From Adineta vaga (lineage: Eukaryota > Rotifera), in assembly GCA_021613535.1 (NCBI GenBank), contig CP075497.1, forward strand, positions 4,030,001 to 4,094,000: 64,000 nt of DNA, read 5' to 3'. The translations under genes were made by a program, and so were the position numbers. The notes beneath the pieces are model-generated. The model saw nothing but the letters and a program-made list of their open reading frames with translations. It searched no databases and had not been told where the DNA came from. Positions 1 to 11,622 of the stretch are shown piece by piece. Positions within the stretch are counted from its first letter, which is position 1, and each line of letters begins with the position of its first letter.

Positions 1-87
1 GAAAGTAAAACTTTATCTAAGCAAGAAGAAATTCTTCAAATTCTACAAAAACATATTCCGTCGAAAATTCCATTGAAAGATAATTAA
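1..87 (+). CDS. 3' terminal exon of an unidentified gene
   Basis: An open frame from the first base reads ESKTLSKQEEILQILQKHIP, then eight more residues and a TAA at 85-87. No upstream sequence is available, so neither start nor family can be given. The short amphipathic Leu/Ile-rich tail could end a helix. A canonical AATAAA lies at 160-165, about 75 nt past the stop, which fits a real 3' end. The gene converges on the membrane protein gene on the other strand. It could be chance, but the polyadenylation signal at the right distance supports it. Confidence 0.5.
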   Translation, partial: ESKTLSKQEEILQILQKHIPSKIPLKDN

Positions 88-373
88 TATGTTTGTTTGA
101 TTTGTTTATTTCTGAGTTGATTTAGAAATAACATGTGAAATGATATCAAAATATTTTTCAATAAACTGTTGTTCATTTATTATTTATGATTTGTAAAATA
201 TAAGACATTTAGACATGCTTATAGGGAATTCATTTTTTTTAGAATTGACTTTAAAGACTTGCATTACTAAAATTAACAACGTATGAATGTAAACTATTGA
301 AATAAATTGTGCAGTTTTAATCGAAAGAGAAAGTAACAAACGAAAAGGCTTCTTATACAAGAAAATAATTGGT

Positions 374-886
374 TTAAGTGTTGATAACAGCTACTTCTGT
401 TTTCCTCTTTTTTGGTGGTTTGATTGACTTTTGCGGTGTTCGACAATATTTGATACCACATATGATAAAACCAGTGCCAAGAGAGAGAGCAGAAAGACCG
501 CCAGTAATATACCAAAGTAAACGTGACATTTTCCCACCACAATGAGCAACATGTTCCGTTGGACAAGTCATTAATGGTGTAGGTGATACAAGTGTTAAAA
601 CGTAATCCCAAGCACCACGAATCGTATCAATTTCAATATTTGTATAACATTTCGTACATGTTGTAGTTGTATTATAATAGCGAGGTTTTCGATTAACATC
701 TGTTGTATATTTGAAATAAACATTCAATGGATTGAGACAATGTTTTGATATAGAAATATTAAAACGAACTGTATCATCAGTACATTTCGAATTGATGATA
801 CATATTTCACAATATTTAAGTTGTTTGACTGTAATCGTCTGACCAGAAATGATAAAGCATGCAACAAATAAAATGACGTTAATCAT
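374..886 (-). CDS. Small single-pass membrane glycoprotein, family unknown
   Basis: Single-exon ORF of 170 residues starting at an ATG. Residues 1-17 are a hydrophobic signal peptide. The ectodomain that follows has eight cysteines, several in CxxC-like pairs (CEIC, CTKC), and N-glycosylation sequons. A transmembrane segment spans roughly residues 127-147, and the tail is basic and lysine-rich (KPPKKRKTE). This is the architecture of a type I surface protein with a short cytoplasmic tail. I do not recognise the family; paired cysteines would suit a small disulphide-bonded receptor-like domain. It has no intron, unlike most neighbours, and lies downstream of possible membrane-protein exon remnants on the same strand. 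Confidence 0.6.
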   Translation of the reverse strand: MINVILFVACFIISGQTITVKQLKYCEICIINSKCTDDTVRFNISISKHCLNPLNVYFKYTTDVNRKPRYYNTTTTCTKCYTNIEIDTIRGAWDYVLTLVSPTPLMTCPTEHVAHCGGKMSRLLWYITGGLSALSLGTGFIICGIKYCRTPQKSIKPPKKRKTEVAVINT

Positions 887-948
887 AACAAAAATATTAA
901 GTAAATGTTGCTAATATTTTGAATTTTGTTTCTTTTCCTTTTCTTATC

Positions 949-1382
949 TTAACAACGAAAAAGGTGTTCTTCATCGTCATAGTTTAGTTCGTAATCATAT
1001 TTAGAAAACTTTGTTATATCATTCTCATCACATGGCACAGCAGCAGCAGTAGTAGTAGTTCTTTTAAAACCAACATTGTACACTGCTTGAAATATAATTT
1101 CCTGCTATCTATACGATAGTTGAGTTCTAAAACTTAATTAAATTCGTATATATTTTCTGATTTTATTGGCGTTGCTATCGACTTTATAGGAATGGAAGGC
1201 AAATATTCGTTTTCATTATGTATTTCAGTACTCTGATGTTTTCTTGATTTCAATCGTTTACGACTAAATAGTTTTATAATTATATCACATTTTCATATCC
1301 ATACTTTTCCTTCGCTTTTGATCCATCCGAACAACAGATATACCAAGCTTGGAATCAGAAAGATAATGATAATACTCAACAT
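949..1382 (-). pseudogene. Possible decayed membrane-protein exons
   Basis: Three coding-looking pieces lie in order on this strand. An ATG at 1382 opens a hydrophobic stretch (SIIIIFLIPSLVYLLFGWIK) like a membrane helix. An in-frame TGA follows, and the same frame then continues as a basic tail (FSRKRLKSRKHQ) to a TAA. A third piece, 1101 to 949, follows a plausible AG acceptor and ends with an acidic, tyrosine-containing tail (KYDYELNYDDEEHLF). No set of splice sites I tried joins all three in frame. It may be the relic of a gene resembling the adjacent membrane protein, or chance ORFs in AT-rich DNA. Confidence 0.3.
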
Positions 1383-2094
1383 TCATTTATCTATGATTTT
1401 TACAATCAAATAAATCAGAATTTTGTTATTGTGTGTTTTTTTTCAACATAATATCATCAGCAAGCAAAAAAAAAGAGAAAAGAAAGAAGAAAAATGTTCA
1501 AAGGGCCACAATGAGAACAACAACAACAACAACAAAAGCGGACAAATGTATATATATATATATGCAAGGATTTCCTTCTGCTCTTTTTTATACAACAGAA
1601 AGAGTACAAGTCGTCCACAACAACGGTTATGCAGTGTGTAACAAAGAAAGAGTAAACAAAAAAAAGAAGACAATGACAAAAGACAAATTGACAGCAAAAT
1701 AACTGTTCGAATAAGAGAGAATGTTAGAATAAGAGACAGAAAGAGAAGAAGAGAAGAAAACGAAACAAAGAAAATTCCTGACAGAAAAAACGCCTCATAC
1801 GGCAAATAAGCTATTTTCATAGAAAATAGACAAGAAAAGAAAATGTTTCATATGGATATAAACAAAACAGCAAAGAAAAAGAAATTTCTTATCAATACGT
1901 TGGCTTGCTAATGTAGACAAAAACAAAATGTGTGCTCAAAAGTTACACAGAATTTCATTTGGCATTTTATGTTTGGTTATAATCGCTAGAGCGTCTGTTC
2001 TAATAAATACTTGGAGAAGAGAAAGGAAGAGAAACAAAGTTAATATGCTAGACTACATTGAAAAAAAGAAGACAAAGATAGGAAAAAAAGAAAG
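1383..2094. other. Non-coding spacer downstream of the AF10 gene
   Basis: About 0.7 kb of A/G-rich sequence with runs of (AAC)n near 1510-1530 and a short TA repeat near 1548-1562. Overlapping ORFs on both strands are lysine/asparagine or leucine/serine low-complexity translations of these runs. I see no gene here. Confidence 0.6.
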
Positions 2095-5000
2095 TCATGG
2101 TTGAGGTTTCGTCGATGACTGCGTTTGTGATTGTGGTTGTTGTTCGAGAGATGGATGTGTCGGTGGTGGTGGTGCGTAAGAACGTAATATTGATTCTTCT
2201 GAAACAGACATTGGATTAGCGCCAGGAAAATTTGCATAACCAAAGTTCTAAAAAAGACGAAAACGATCATATATTCGTATTGAATTGAATTTTCATATGA
2301 TCAAACTTACTGATATATTCCATGTAGGTGCAAATAATTGAGGACTAATTCCAGTACCACTTGCAGCAAGTATGTGTGAGAGAAGTTCTAAACTAAGACC
2401 TGCACTCGCTGGTGTTCGTCCATTTTTTGCTAATGTATATGCAGCTGCTGCTGTCGCTGCTACATCAGTTGGTTCGTATGTTGAAGTTGAAGGCACAACA
2501 GTTGGAAGTACAGATGACGTTGTTGATGTCGATGGAAGATGAGTGACAAGTTCCATTTCTGATGATGGAAGCTTTTTAGTACTAGGAACTGTTGGTGTAC
2601 TAGATTTTTTAGTTGAATTCATATTAGTATTATTTGCTGATTGTCGAAGTTGATTTTCGAGAATGGATTGATGTGTTAATGCATTTGAATGACGTGGAGA
2701 TTTATTTTTTTTTGTCGTTGATGGAGATGAATCTGTATGTTGATTAAGTGTATTTGTTGATAAACGTCTTCGTGTAGGTGATATTGCTTTCTGTTGTTGT
2801 AATTGTTGTTGAAGTTCAAGTTCAGCTAGCAGTTTTTGTTGTTTAAGTTGTTGTTGTTCTTTACGTGGACTTGGAGGGATAACAGGTAACACAGTTGATA
2901 CGATGGGTGCAGGTGGAGGAGGAAGAGATGCTGGTGCTGGCACTGGTGGCGGCGGTGATACTTGAGTAACAGTTGTAGTTGCAGTTGTCGGGGGTGGAGG
3001 AATGGTTTCCGTAACTGGTAAAATGTCTGAAAGTCGTCGACGTAAATTCGCATTTGTTACTCGAAGTGAATCCCGACGATGTTTAAGTTCATCAAATTTT
3101 TTCTGTAGAGCAGCATTCTCAGATTTAAATTGATATAAACATGTTAACAATGATGAAACATCATGTGGCATAGTTTGTTGAAGAAGAAAATCACTCGATG
3201 ATTCCCATTCTTGTTCAAGAAATTCTTCTAATGTTTGTGGTGGAAATGTTCGTTGTTGTTGTTCGGTTGTAGTTGATTGAGCTAGCGCAGCTTGTAAAGG
3301 TCGTCGTGGATAAAAATCAATATGTGGCATTGTTGTTGTTGTTGTTGTTGTGGATGAAGATGATACACGTTGACGAGATGATTCTTCGTTTTTATCAATT
3401 TGATCATCAGAATGAGCTTGTTGTTTAAAAACATCGGAATTAATTTGATTACCAAAATGATCACATGGATAATAATGTGTTGAGCGAGAAGTGATTTTTG
3501 TTTCAGTATCATTTTTATTTTCAGATGATCTCCGTTGAATATTGATTTGAGTATCATTGACTTTTTGTTGTTTCATGTTATTATTATTATTATTATGAGC
3601 AATCGTACTTGTCGAAGATTTTGATATTGGACGTTTAACACCATTTGTTAATTGTTGAGCTAATACAGTTTTCTTGGATGGTGGTCGACCAACAGGTCTA
3701 GAACCACCTTCAACTGAATGTTGACGTTTCTTTCGTGGTTGTCCATCTTTATTTAATTTAATTGATAATTTACGTTTTTTGTTCATTTCATAATCGCCAT
3801 CATCATCATCATCATCATCTTCATCTCTAGAATACAATATAAGTATGATGAAATGAAAAGAAGATTGATTCTTGAATCGTACTTAGTCTTTGTCAAAGAC
3901 GGTTTCTTTAACGATGTAGATTTTGTAGTTGATAATGATCCATCTGTTGACAATCGTTGTTTTATAGGAGATTTGTTGGTATTATTATTATTCGAAGATG
4001 AAGAAGATATTGTACATCGAGATGCTAATGATTTTTCTTCGATCGAATTTAATGATGATTGTGAATCAACATTGGTTTTCGATGATTTCGAGTTATCAGG
4101 TTTAGTTTCTCTATTCAAAGAAAAACATACATAATTATTCAAATTAACAATAGACTACTATGAAAAAGAAATCTATTTTGATTAAACTTTTGCGAAAATA
4201 GAAAAACTTCTCCTTATCACAACAAAAGACAAACTTTGAGTCGATTGTTGATGAATCCGATTTTGTTGTCATTATCGTTGCTTCTTTTGCATCTGATTGA
4301 TTTGATGATAATGATGGTGGTGGCGGTGGTGGTGGTAGAAAACTTCGTTCTTCTTTATTCAATTGAACAAATTGTGAAAGATCATTCAATGAACGATTAT
4401 TATTATTCATTTCATCATTTAATTTGACTTTCTTTTGTAAAGAGGAATTTGTTGATGATGACGATGATGAACGTGAATGAGTTTTTTGTTGAACAATGGG
4501 TGAAGCTGCTGATGATGATGATGATAATGATGAATTTGTATTTGAGGATGATTTTCGTTGTAATGCATCGATACTATGAGCAGTACGTGGAACCGGTGTT
4601 TGTTGTTCATCACTTGTATTTGTTTGATTATTTGTATCGTTTAATATTGAAGTCGATGATGGTATATTCGTTTCACTCGCTTCAGCTTCTGCTGCAGCAG
4701 CAGCAACAAAATCGGATAATTGGGATGGACTTTCTTTCTCTTTCAAACGTGACTATCAAAAGAAAAAGAAAATAATAACTTTGTTGTAGTTTAACATTCA
4801 ATTCTATTTCATTACTTGTTTTTTTAATTGTTCATTGGATGCTATAGCATTTGGTGAATATTGAAAAGCTGTTATTTGACGAATGAATTTCTAAAATATG
4901 ATCATATTGAGAAAAGAAATTCATCGAAACAAATACCATTTCTTACTGAAAGTTTTGGGCGATGTTGTTCACAATAAATTGGATATTGACAATTATTTTT

Positions 5001-5749
5001 TCTTACATCTTCACATAATAATCCGTTTGCTTGTGCACATGTGACATGAAAGACTTGTGAACAGTTTTTAACTGTACATGCACAACATGCACCACTGGTT
5101 GAAATCAATTTTGAACGTCCATTCTGAGTACAAATTGAACATTCTTGTCCAAAACGTGTCGAGGGAATTTTCGATAAAATTATTGGTTGCATCGTTGTAT
5201 CATCACCAAATGATACTTCAGGAATATACAATGCGCAAACTACATGTGCCCAACCGCCGTCCGATGTTCGTTTCATTGCACCTTCAACTGTTGGACATAG
5301 ACGACATGGCTAAAAACAAAGTTATTCTAGAAATTGAACAAATCGTTTTCCTTGATTAATACCGCTCGAATGTCACCCGCTTCGCATCGACCACAATACC
5401 AATTACCATCTGGTATTGATACAATACCATAACAGGCTAGAAAAGAAATGATAGAGAAAAAAATATATTCTTTTTTTTTTTTCTTCACGTGTTTACCAGT
5501 ATGACAAGCAACTGTACAATCTTTTCCATCACAGTAAACAAGAGCATTATTTGCAAAACCTTGATCATCCGAACATACACAACAACCACCAACAAGTTCT
5601 TCACTATCTAAGCCATTTCTTAATGTTGTAGTTGTTGTTGAATCATCAGTTCCATTCTCTTGAATTTTATGCTTGTGATGAAAACCATTTTTATTTTCTC
5701 CAGGTCCACCAGCATTAATCGTTGGTAATACTGTTTTTGTATCTTTCAT
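2095..5749 (-). CDS. MLLT10: AF10/MLLT10-like PHD-finger protein (DOT1L cofactor family)
   Basis: Eight exons: 5497-5749, 5363-5436, 4947-5309, 4816-4890, 4235-4752, 3883-4110, 2311-3826, 2095-2247, giving about 1059 residues. Residues 54-105 form a PHD finger (GGCCVCSD, ACYGI). An extended PHD follows (about 110-230; GGWAHVVCALYIPEV, FHVTCAQ), the PHD-zinc knuckle-PHD order specific to AF10/AF17 and fly Alhambra. Serine/asparagine/glutamine-rich linker follows, with an acidic DDE stretch and an AT-hook-like RPVGRPPSKK near residue 548. Residues about 700-773 hold the octapeptide motif plus leucine zipper (EQEWE, then heptad leucines). In the family the PHD module binds unmodified histone H3 and the OM-LZ recruits the H3K79 methyltransferase DOT1L. 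Length is close to human AF10. It shares a 460-bp promoter region with the divergent RING gene. Confidence 0.92.
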
Positions 5750-6209
5750 TGAAATCTTAATTTGAAATTCAAAATCAAATTCAATTGAACATTTATTTCA
5801 AACGACTTACTTAAATATTTTAATCAATAGGAATATTGACAATAATACATCTAGAAAAAAAAGCGTCGAAAAAAGAAGTCCTTGACATATAGTTGATGTC
5901 AATAACTAGATGTCACGTTTTTTCTTTCTTATTCTTTATCTTTCAAACGACTAAAACGGATTGAAAAGGACAACAAAAAAACGATATTCGTCTATTAGAC
6001 TTGTTTATTATTATTTAAGTTATTAGAAGAAAAAAAAGCCACAGACAACCATTCATAACGATAATAGCCTTGTCATGCATCATGTTAGAGGACATGTCGT
6101 CTGACATAAATGGCCGAACTGTTCATGATGGTAAACTATGGCAATGATTGGATCGTATGAATGTTTATTTCTTGACAATAGTAACATATTGAAGTTTTTG
6201 TTGTTGTCA
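5750..6209. promoter_or_regulatory. Shared upstream region of two divergent genes
   Basis: A 460-bp gap between the start codons of the AF10-like gene and the mahogunin-like gene. Both transcription starts should lie here, so the segment is probably a bidirectional promoter. It is AT-rich and I recognise no specific binding site or clear TATA box. Confidence 0.5.
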
Positions 6210-8157
6210 ATGGGCATCTATTACAGTCTGATATCGGTATTTTCATCGCCGACATCGACTCCTAATCGAAATGCCCATGCCATAACACGTTCCAAATCTT
6301 TGAATAAACGTCGACGTCAGCATAAGCGACATCATCTATTGAATCGATTTTTTCTTGGTTCAACGCATTATTTTGTTAATACACAAATTCATACATGTCT
6401 TTTTCATGAACATTATACATTAAATTCAAACCATGACATCTTATCACCTGTACATTTACAACTTTCGTTGTCAGAAGTTAATCATTCAACGATCATTCGT
6501 CCAATACAATGTTCTATAGCGATAAGACGAGATTCATTAAAATTAATTCATTGTTCAGATGATCTCTATGAAATTGATTTTATTTTCGATGCTGATCGAC
6601 CTGTTCAACTATACAGTAAATTTCTTCACTTCTTTTTATTTATAATTTTGTTTTCTCTTCAGTCTATTTTATGGCACATGAAATGATAACAAATAATCAT
6701 GGATCTTTGTCATATATATGTTGTACAAAACTTAATAAATTCGATACATTTCAACAGTACTATGCATTTAATTTTCCAGCTGGTTATGGACAAAAGTTTT
6801 CATCAATTCAACATAACATTCGTTTTTCTTTGTCAACTTTAAATGAAGAACATTATGGATGTAAAATAACAAATCGATTGTGTCCGATTGTAATCGTTTG
6901 TAAAGCAATCAATGTCGAATTAATAAAGTAAGTAGAAGTATTTTTAGAAAATAGTTAGTTAGAATAAAACTTGAATTTTAATTATCGTTGTTTTGTTCAG
7001 ATGTATCGATTTAAATTAGACTTAACGAATAAGGGAAGGATTATTCATATTGAATTAAAATCTCATTGTATTATTTCATAAAATCTTTCCTTAATCTTTA
7101 ATAAGATTAATTTCAATTTTTAGAAGTCCATCAACAATCTGCGGTACAACAGCTAATCATCATACAACGGCTAGTGCAACAGTATTTCCAATATTTGATC
7201 AGTATCATATTATTCTAGCGACAATAAAATATCGTCGAACTAATCCAATTTCATCCACATCAAGCAAGAATTCAGATTGTGCATCAATTACTTTACTCAG
7301 TCAAAAACATATATATAATGGTATTATTTTTAAATTATATGAATTGTATGGTTTGGAAAATCCACCATCGAAATTTATTCCAAGTACTAATCATGATCGA
7401 CAAAAATTCTTACGTCAAAAGAAATCTTTAATTAAAGTTGTTACTACATCTACTTTATTTGAGAATGAACCATTTATCTCGATGAATTCAATTAATCGGT
7501 AAGTAAATTTCGTCTAGAGAAGCTATAGAAAAAACTTGTTTTGATCAATGCCAGATTAATCGTTTATTATTTATTTATCTAATCTATAAATATACACATT
7601 AACAGTTTTGCTTTGTCTACTAAGATCGATCATGACATAGAACATAGTCAAAAAACAAAAGAAAAAAGAATACTGTTATGTTTTTCTTTTCTAGTAGCAA
7701 TGATATTTATTTATCGAATGAAGAAAATAAACAAAAACGTAAATTGAAAAAAGCTCGTTCATGTATGGATTTTATTTTAAATGATCATAATGAAAATACG
7801 TGTGTTATTTGTCTAACGGATATACGAAATGTTTTACTTCTCCCATGTCGACATTTATGTCTATGTGGATCTTGTGCTGAAAATCTCAAATTTCAATCAG
7901 CCAATTGTCCAATATGTCGGATACCGTTTCGAGCTTTACTACAAATTGATGCTTTACATCATCGAAATATACATGAAAATGATAATGATGATGAATACAT
8001 GTATGAAAGTATTTCACTTATTGATGCTTTAAATTTAGCTACAATAAGTACAAAAAAGACTTCATCGAAACTGATAACAACAAATGATTTGTATATCAAT
8101 CGTAAAGCAATAACAACAACTGATCTAAAATATTTTTGTAGTGAACAGACTGTATAA
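6210..8157 (+). CDS. MGRN1: Mahogunin/RNF157-type RING E3 ubiquitin ligase
   Basis: Four exons: 6210-6615, 6663-6927, 7124-7498, 7695-8157; 502 residues. The C3HC4 RING lies at about 383-421 ([22 protein letters not shown], then CPICR), followed by PFRALLQI, a string characteristic of MGRN1/RNF157. The preceding region matches their domain ([18 protein letters not shown]). I chose ATG 6210 over the earlier in-frame ATG 6138 because it gives MGIYYS, an N-myristoylation pattern at the same place as the family's MGSILS start. Family members ubiquitinate TSG101 and melanocortin receptors and act on endosomal trafficking. The C-terminal tail after the RING is short and acidic, and no PSAP motif is visible there. 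Confidence 0.9.
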
Positions 8158-11100
8158 GATCTGTGATAAAAAAAAAGAAAAGAAACCCAGTTATTTTATT
8201 CATTATTGCTAGAGGTAGTTGTGTATTTTTTTTTGCTCGTATTTTTTCATCAATCGCATGTTGAGTTGCTTTTATTTCTTTCAGTTTGTTTTGCCATAGA
8301 AATTCTATTTATTATTATTAAAAATTACTGTCGATAATATTTCTTTCCGTCTTTCTTTCTTCTTCTTTTTTTGGTGTTGTTTGATAGAAAGCAAGTTCAG
8401 TTAGATTTGATCGCGCTTAGTGTGTCTGTTCTATGTGATGTTGAGTGGCATCGAACAGTAGGAACTACTAAGATGATCGTTTATTCATCTTCACTGTTTA
8501 GAGAAGGGAGGGAGAAAAGAAAGAGCGAAAGAAAGAAAGAATAGATCTGTTCTTTTTCTTCTTTCTTCTTATTGTATTATGTGTGAGCATGTTTGTGGGT
8601 CAAGTAATCATAATCACTCGCCGATGGGCACTCGTCGCCTATCTTGAGTAAATATTAGTGCAATCGAGTAGAAGAAGTAAGAAAGATTTCTCTCTTGTAC
8701 TTTGTATACATATATATATATATATCCATTTCTGGTGTTAGATATCTTACCGAATTGAATTTTTTATTGCTAGTTTTCATAGACCAAGATTTCCGAAAGA
8801 ATAACTTTTCGACATTCAATTATGAATAGTAAATCAAGTAGAAACAACTGTGGTTTGCGTCATAATTTCTTTTTTTTGTTCTCAGTTTCTTTATATGTCT
8901 AAGAAAAATTACTGACCGTGCGTTCATCTATCATTCCTGCATGATCGAAGTTCTTATGCAAATAGTTTAGTATTGATAAGATGTCGAGTCTTTTTCATCA
9001 TTTGTCTTATAAGTGAAGAGAAAAAAAGCGAAATGAGCAAGAGAAAAGAATGAAGATTAATTTCATTGTAGAAACGAGCGGAAGACCTCTTTAGGGACTC
9101 CTATGGAAATTGATTTCGGAGGAAAAGAAAAAAGATGATGCAGCAGTGATGATGGTATTACTCTAGCTGCGTTCACATCATTGCAGACTTCCTTTTATAA
9201 CAAACTGTTTCAATGAAAAGCAAACGTTATTACTACTGTGAACTAAATAAGGAACAACTTAGAAAAGAATCTAATCGCTTTCTCTGTGCCTCTCTCTTTC
9301 TCTCGTCTCTTTTCCTTCATTACTAAATTTATCAAAAAAAAAACAACAACAGAAATAACAACGAATAGAAGCTGTATTTTATCGGCGTTATACGTAGGCG
9401 TGATGAGCTCTGGTTTCGTCACTCGCTACCGCTTGATTAATCAGACTGATTTTTCCATCTGTTATTACGAGATCAAGTGTAAGAATGCGATAATCATGGC
9501 TTGACGCATTCGTCCATACGTCCATACATAAGATAGAATGTAGAGAAAAAAAACCTATAGTTCTAACTATAGTATTCCTCTCGAACGTTATCAGATGATA
9601 GTTAAAAGTATACTATCATCTCATCAATTCATCTGTGTACACATACATATACATATAGAGATGTGATTGTATACGTTCTCCTGCCGTTCATTTCTTTTCA
9701 TTTGATCATTGTTCAATAAGATCATTAACACACTCACATATGTGTCAGATCCATCGAGTTTACTTTGATTATTTTTTCTCTTCGTTCGTTCATTCATTCA
9801 TTCTTTCGTTCGTTTGTTCGCGTGAATACCGATCACTTAGTCAAGAAAACGACATTTATACATCTAATGGTATATCAAGAAAAAAAAAGAAGGAATCGAT
9901 ATACGACTATTCTATTTGTGAGGGTTCATATTCTTTCACTTGTGATGTTAGTTTTTTTTTGCAATTCTTCTTTAATGCGCATTTACATATACAAGTTTTT
10001 ACTACTCGCATTCATCATGGCAGGTGAAATGAAAGCATTATAGAATAATAAAGCATGGAAAAAAAATCTACAGAACGTAACGAGCAATCTTTCATTACAA
10101 CACTACGACTATTTCCTTGTTGGAAAAAGAAATGAAGTCGGCAAAGTTCCTTTTTCTTCTCCTTCTTAGCCGTCATCAGCATAGTCGTCGTCGTCGTTTT
10201 CTTTTCCTTGTTCGCCTTCTTCGTTTTCTTCTTGTACTATCATTCTGCGTTTTTTTTCTTCTTACTCTTCATCAACGATAGCGTCTGCTGTGCGACAAAA
10301 GAAAATGCGTTTTTCCAGATCGACTCTTGTCCCGTTAACGATAATGATCCTATATTTGATGGTAACAAGCAATGGCAACAATTCACTTGGCAAAATCTAC
10401 AATCATTGTCATGATCGGTAATTAGATTTTCTTGTCTTTTTTTTGTCTCATCTAACCAAAATATGTTTCTCGTATATCATGCAGGTATGTGGGTTTGTTA
10501 ATGAAATGAATGACATATTTCTCCGATGACGTCGATTACGAATTCTCTTTACATTTTTCTTCCAACCGCCAACTGTTTCTTATCGATCGAAGAAATAGAT
10601 CAACTGATCCGATATGAATATTAAAAGAATTTCTTTTCCTATCTAATTTTCTTGAGTCATTTTTTTTACAACTGCTACTGTTGTTATTAAATGATTGACA
10701 GTATATGTGTAAGCAAGCCAACGGCTAGCATGCATAGAAAGAAGAGGAGGCGACGACGGCGACGACGACAAGATGACGACAAAGGATAGATGATTCCATT
10801 TACCCCTCTCTGTTTTTCCGCATGTGCTTCTTATCGGTTATTATTACTTGTTGGGTACCTTCGTGTTCGTTTACACAACAATATACCGTATTCTTGTCTT
10901 TGCTTTTTTACTTCTCGAGTAGCATGAGTGGAGACATACGAGTCTCACTTGTGTAAAACATGCGTATATAAAAAGAAACATGCTTATTTGCAACGATAAG
11001 TATCGTACACTCTTTCTCTCCCTTCCGTTAGACACGAGACAATTTACATCAATATATATTAAAAAGAAAATTGAGGTTTAGATGAATTGTATACAATCAA

Positions 11101-11622
11101 GGTGAAGAACAAGTTGTCCCACTAGTTCAGTTTTGAACTTAATGAAGAAAAAGACAAATGGAGAGAAAAGAGAACAGAATGAAAAGATTCTAGATTGATT
11201 TTTTTTCATATTCTTTCTGCCGAAAAAAAAGAACATCGAACGCCTACAATAATGTGTGAATAATGATAAATATATATCACGATTGGTTTCTCTTTTTCTC
11301 ATACACTCTATTTTATTTTATTTTTAAAATATTATCACGACTTTTTTTTAGATTTTATTTTATTTTTTTCTTTGTTTCTCCATTCTTTTCTTCTTTCTAC
11401 TCTTTGTTTAACATCATGTCGAAGTCTAGTGAAACCAAAGCAGTTACAACAACGACAACAAGAATAACAACAACTTTTATCATGCATAGATAATCATCTT
11501 TATATATATATACATATTATCATTGATTCATAGTGTGTGAGTAAGTAACATAATCTGTTGTCATTATTAGTAATATTACAAGTTTTGTTCTTTCTCTATC
11601 AAAGAACGTACACATATATAGA
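8158..11622. other. 3.5-kb non-coding region upstream of the PCTAIRE kinase
   Basis: No supportable gene. Contents include TA repeats near 8710-8725, pyrimidine-rich tracts, two tight inverted repeats at 9555-9621 (separate entry), and CGA/CGT trinucleotide patches near 10165-10200 and 10745-10785. ORFs here are phenylalanine/serine/lysine-rich translations of homopolymer tracts. The region probably contains the promoter and 5' untranslated exons of the kinase. Confidence 0.5.
9555..9621. repeat. Two adjacent perfect inverted repeats
   Basis: The first, 9555-9572, has two 8-nt arms (CTATAGTT/AACTATAG) around a 2-nt centre. The second, 9593-9621, has 10-bp arms (AGATGATAGT/ACTATCATCT) around a 9-nt loop. 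Both could form hairpins in RNA or cruciforms in DNA, or could be dimeric protein-binding sites. No coding potential surrounds them. Confidence 0.5.

Noticed and set aside
3783-4142. ORFs over the AF10 exons on the other strand and in other frames
   Set aside because: Shadows of the low-complexity Ser/Gln/Asp coding exons of the AF10-like gene.
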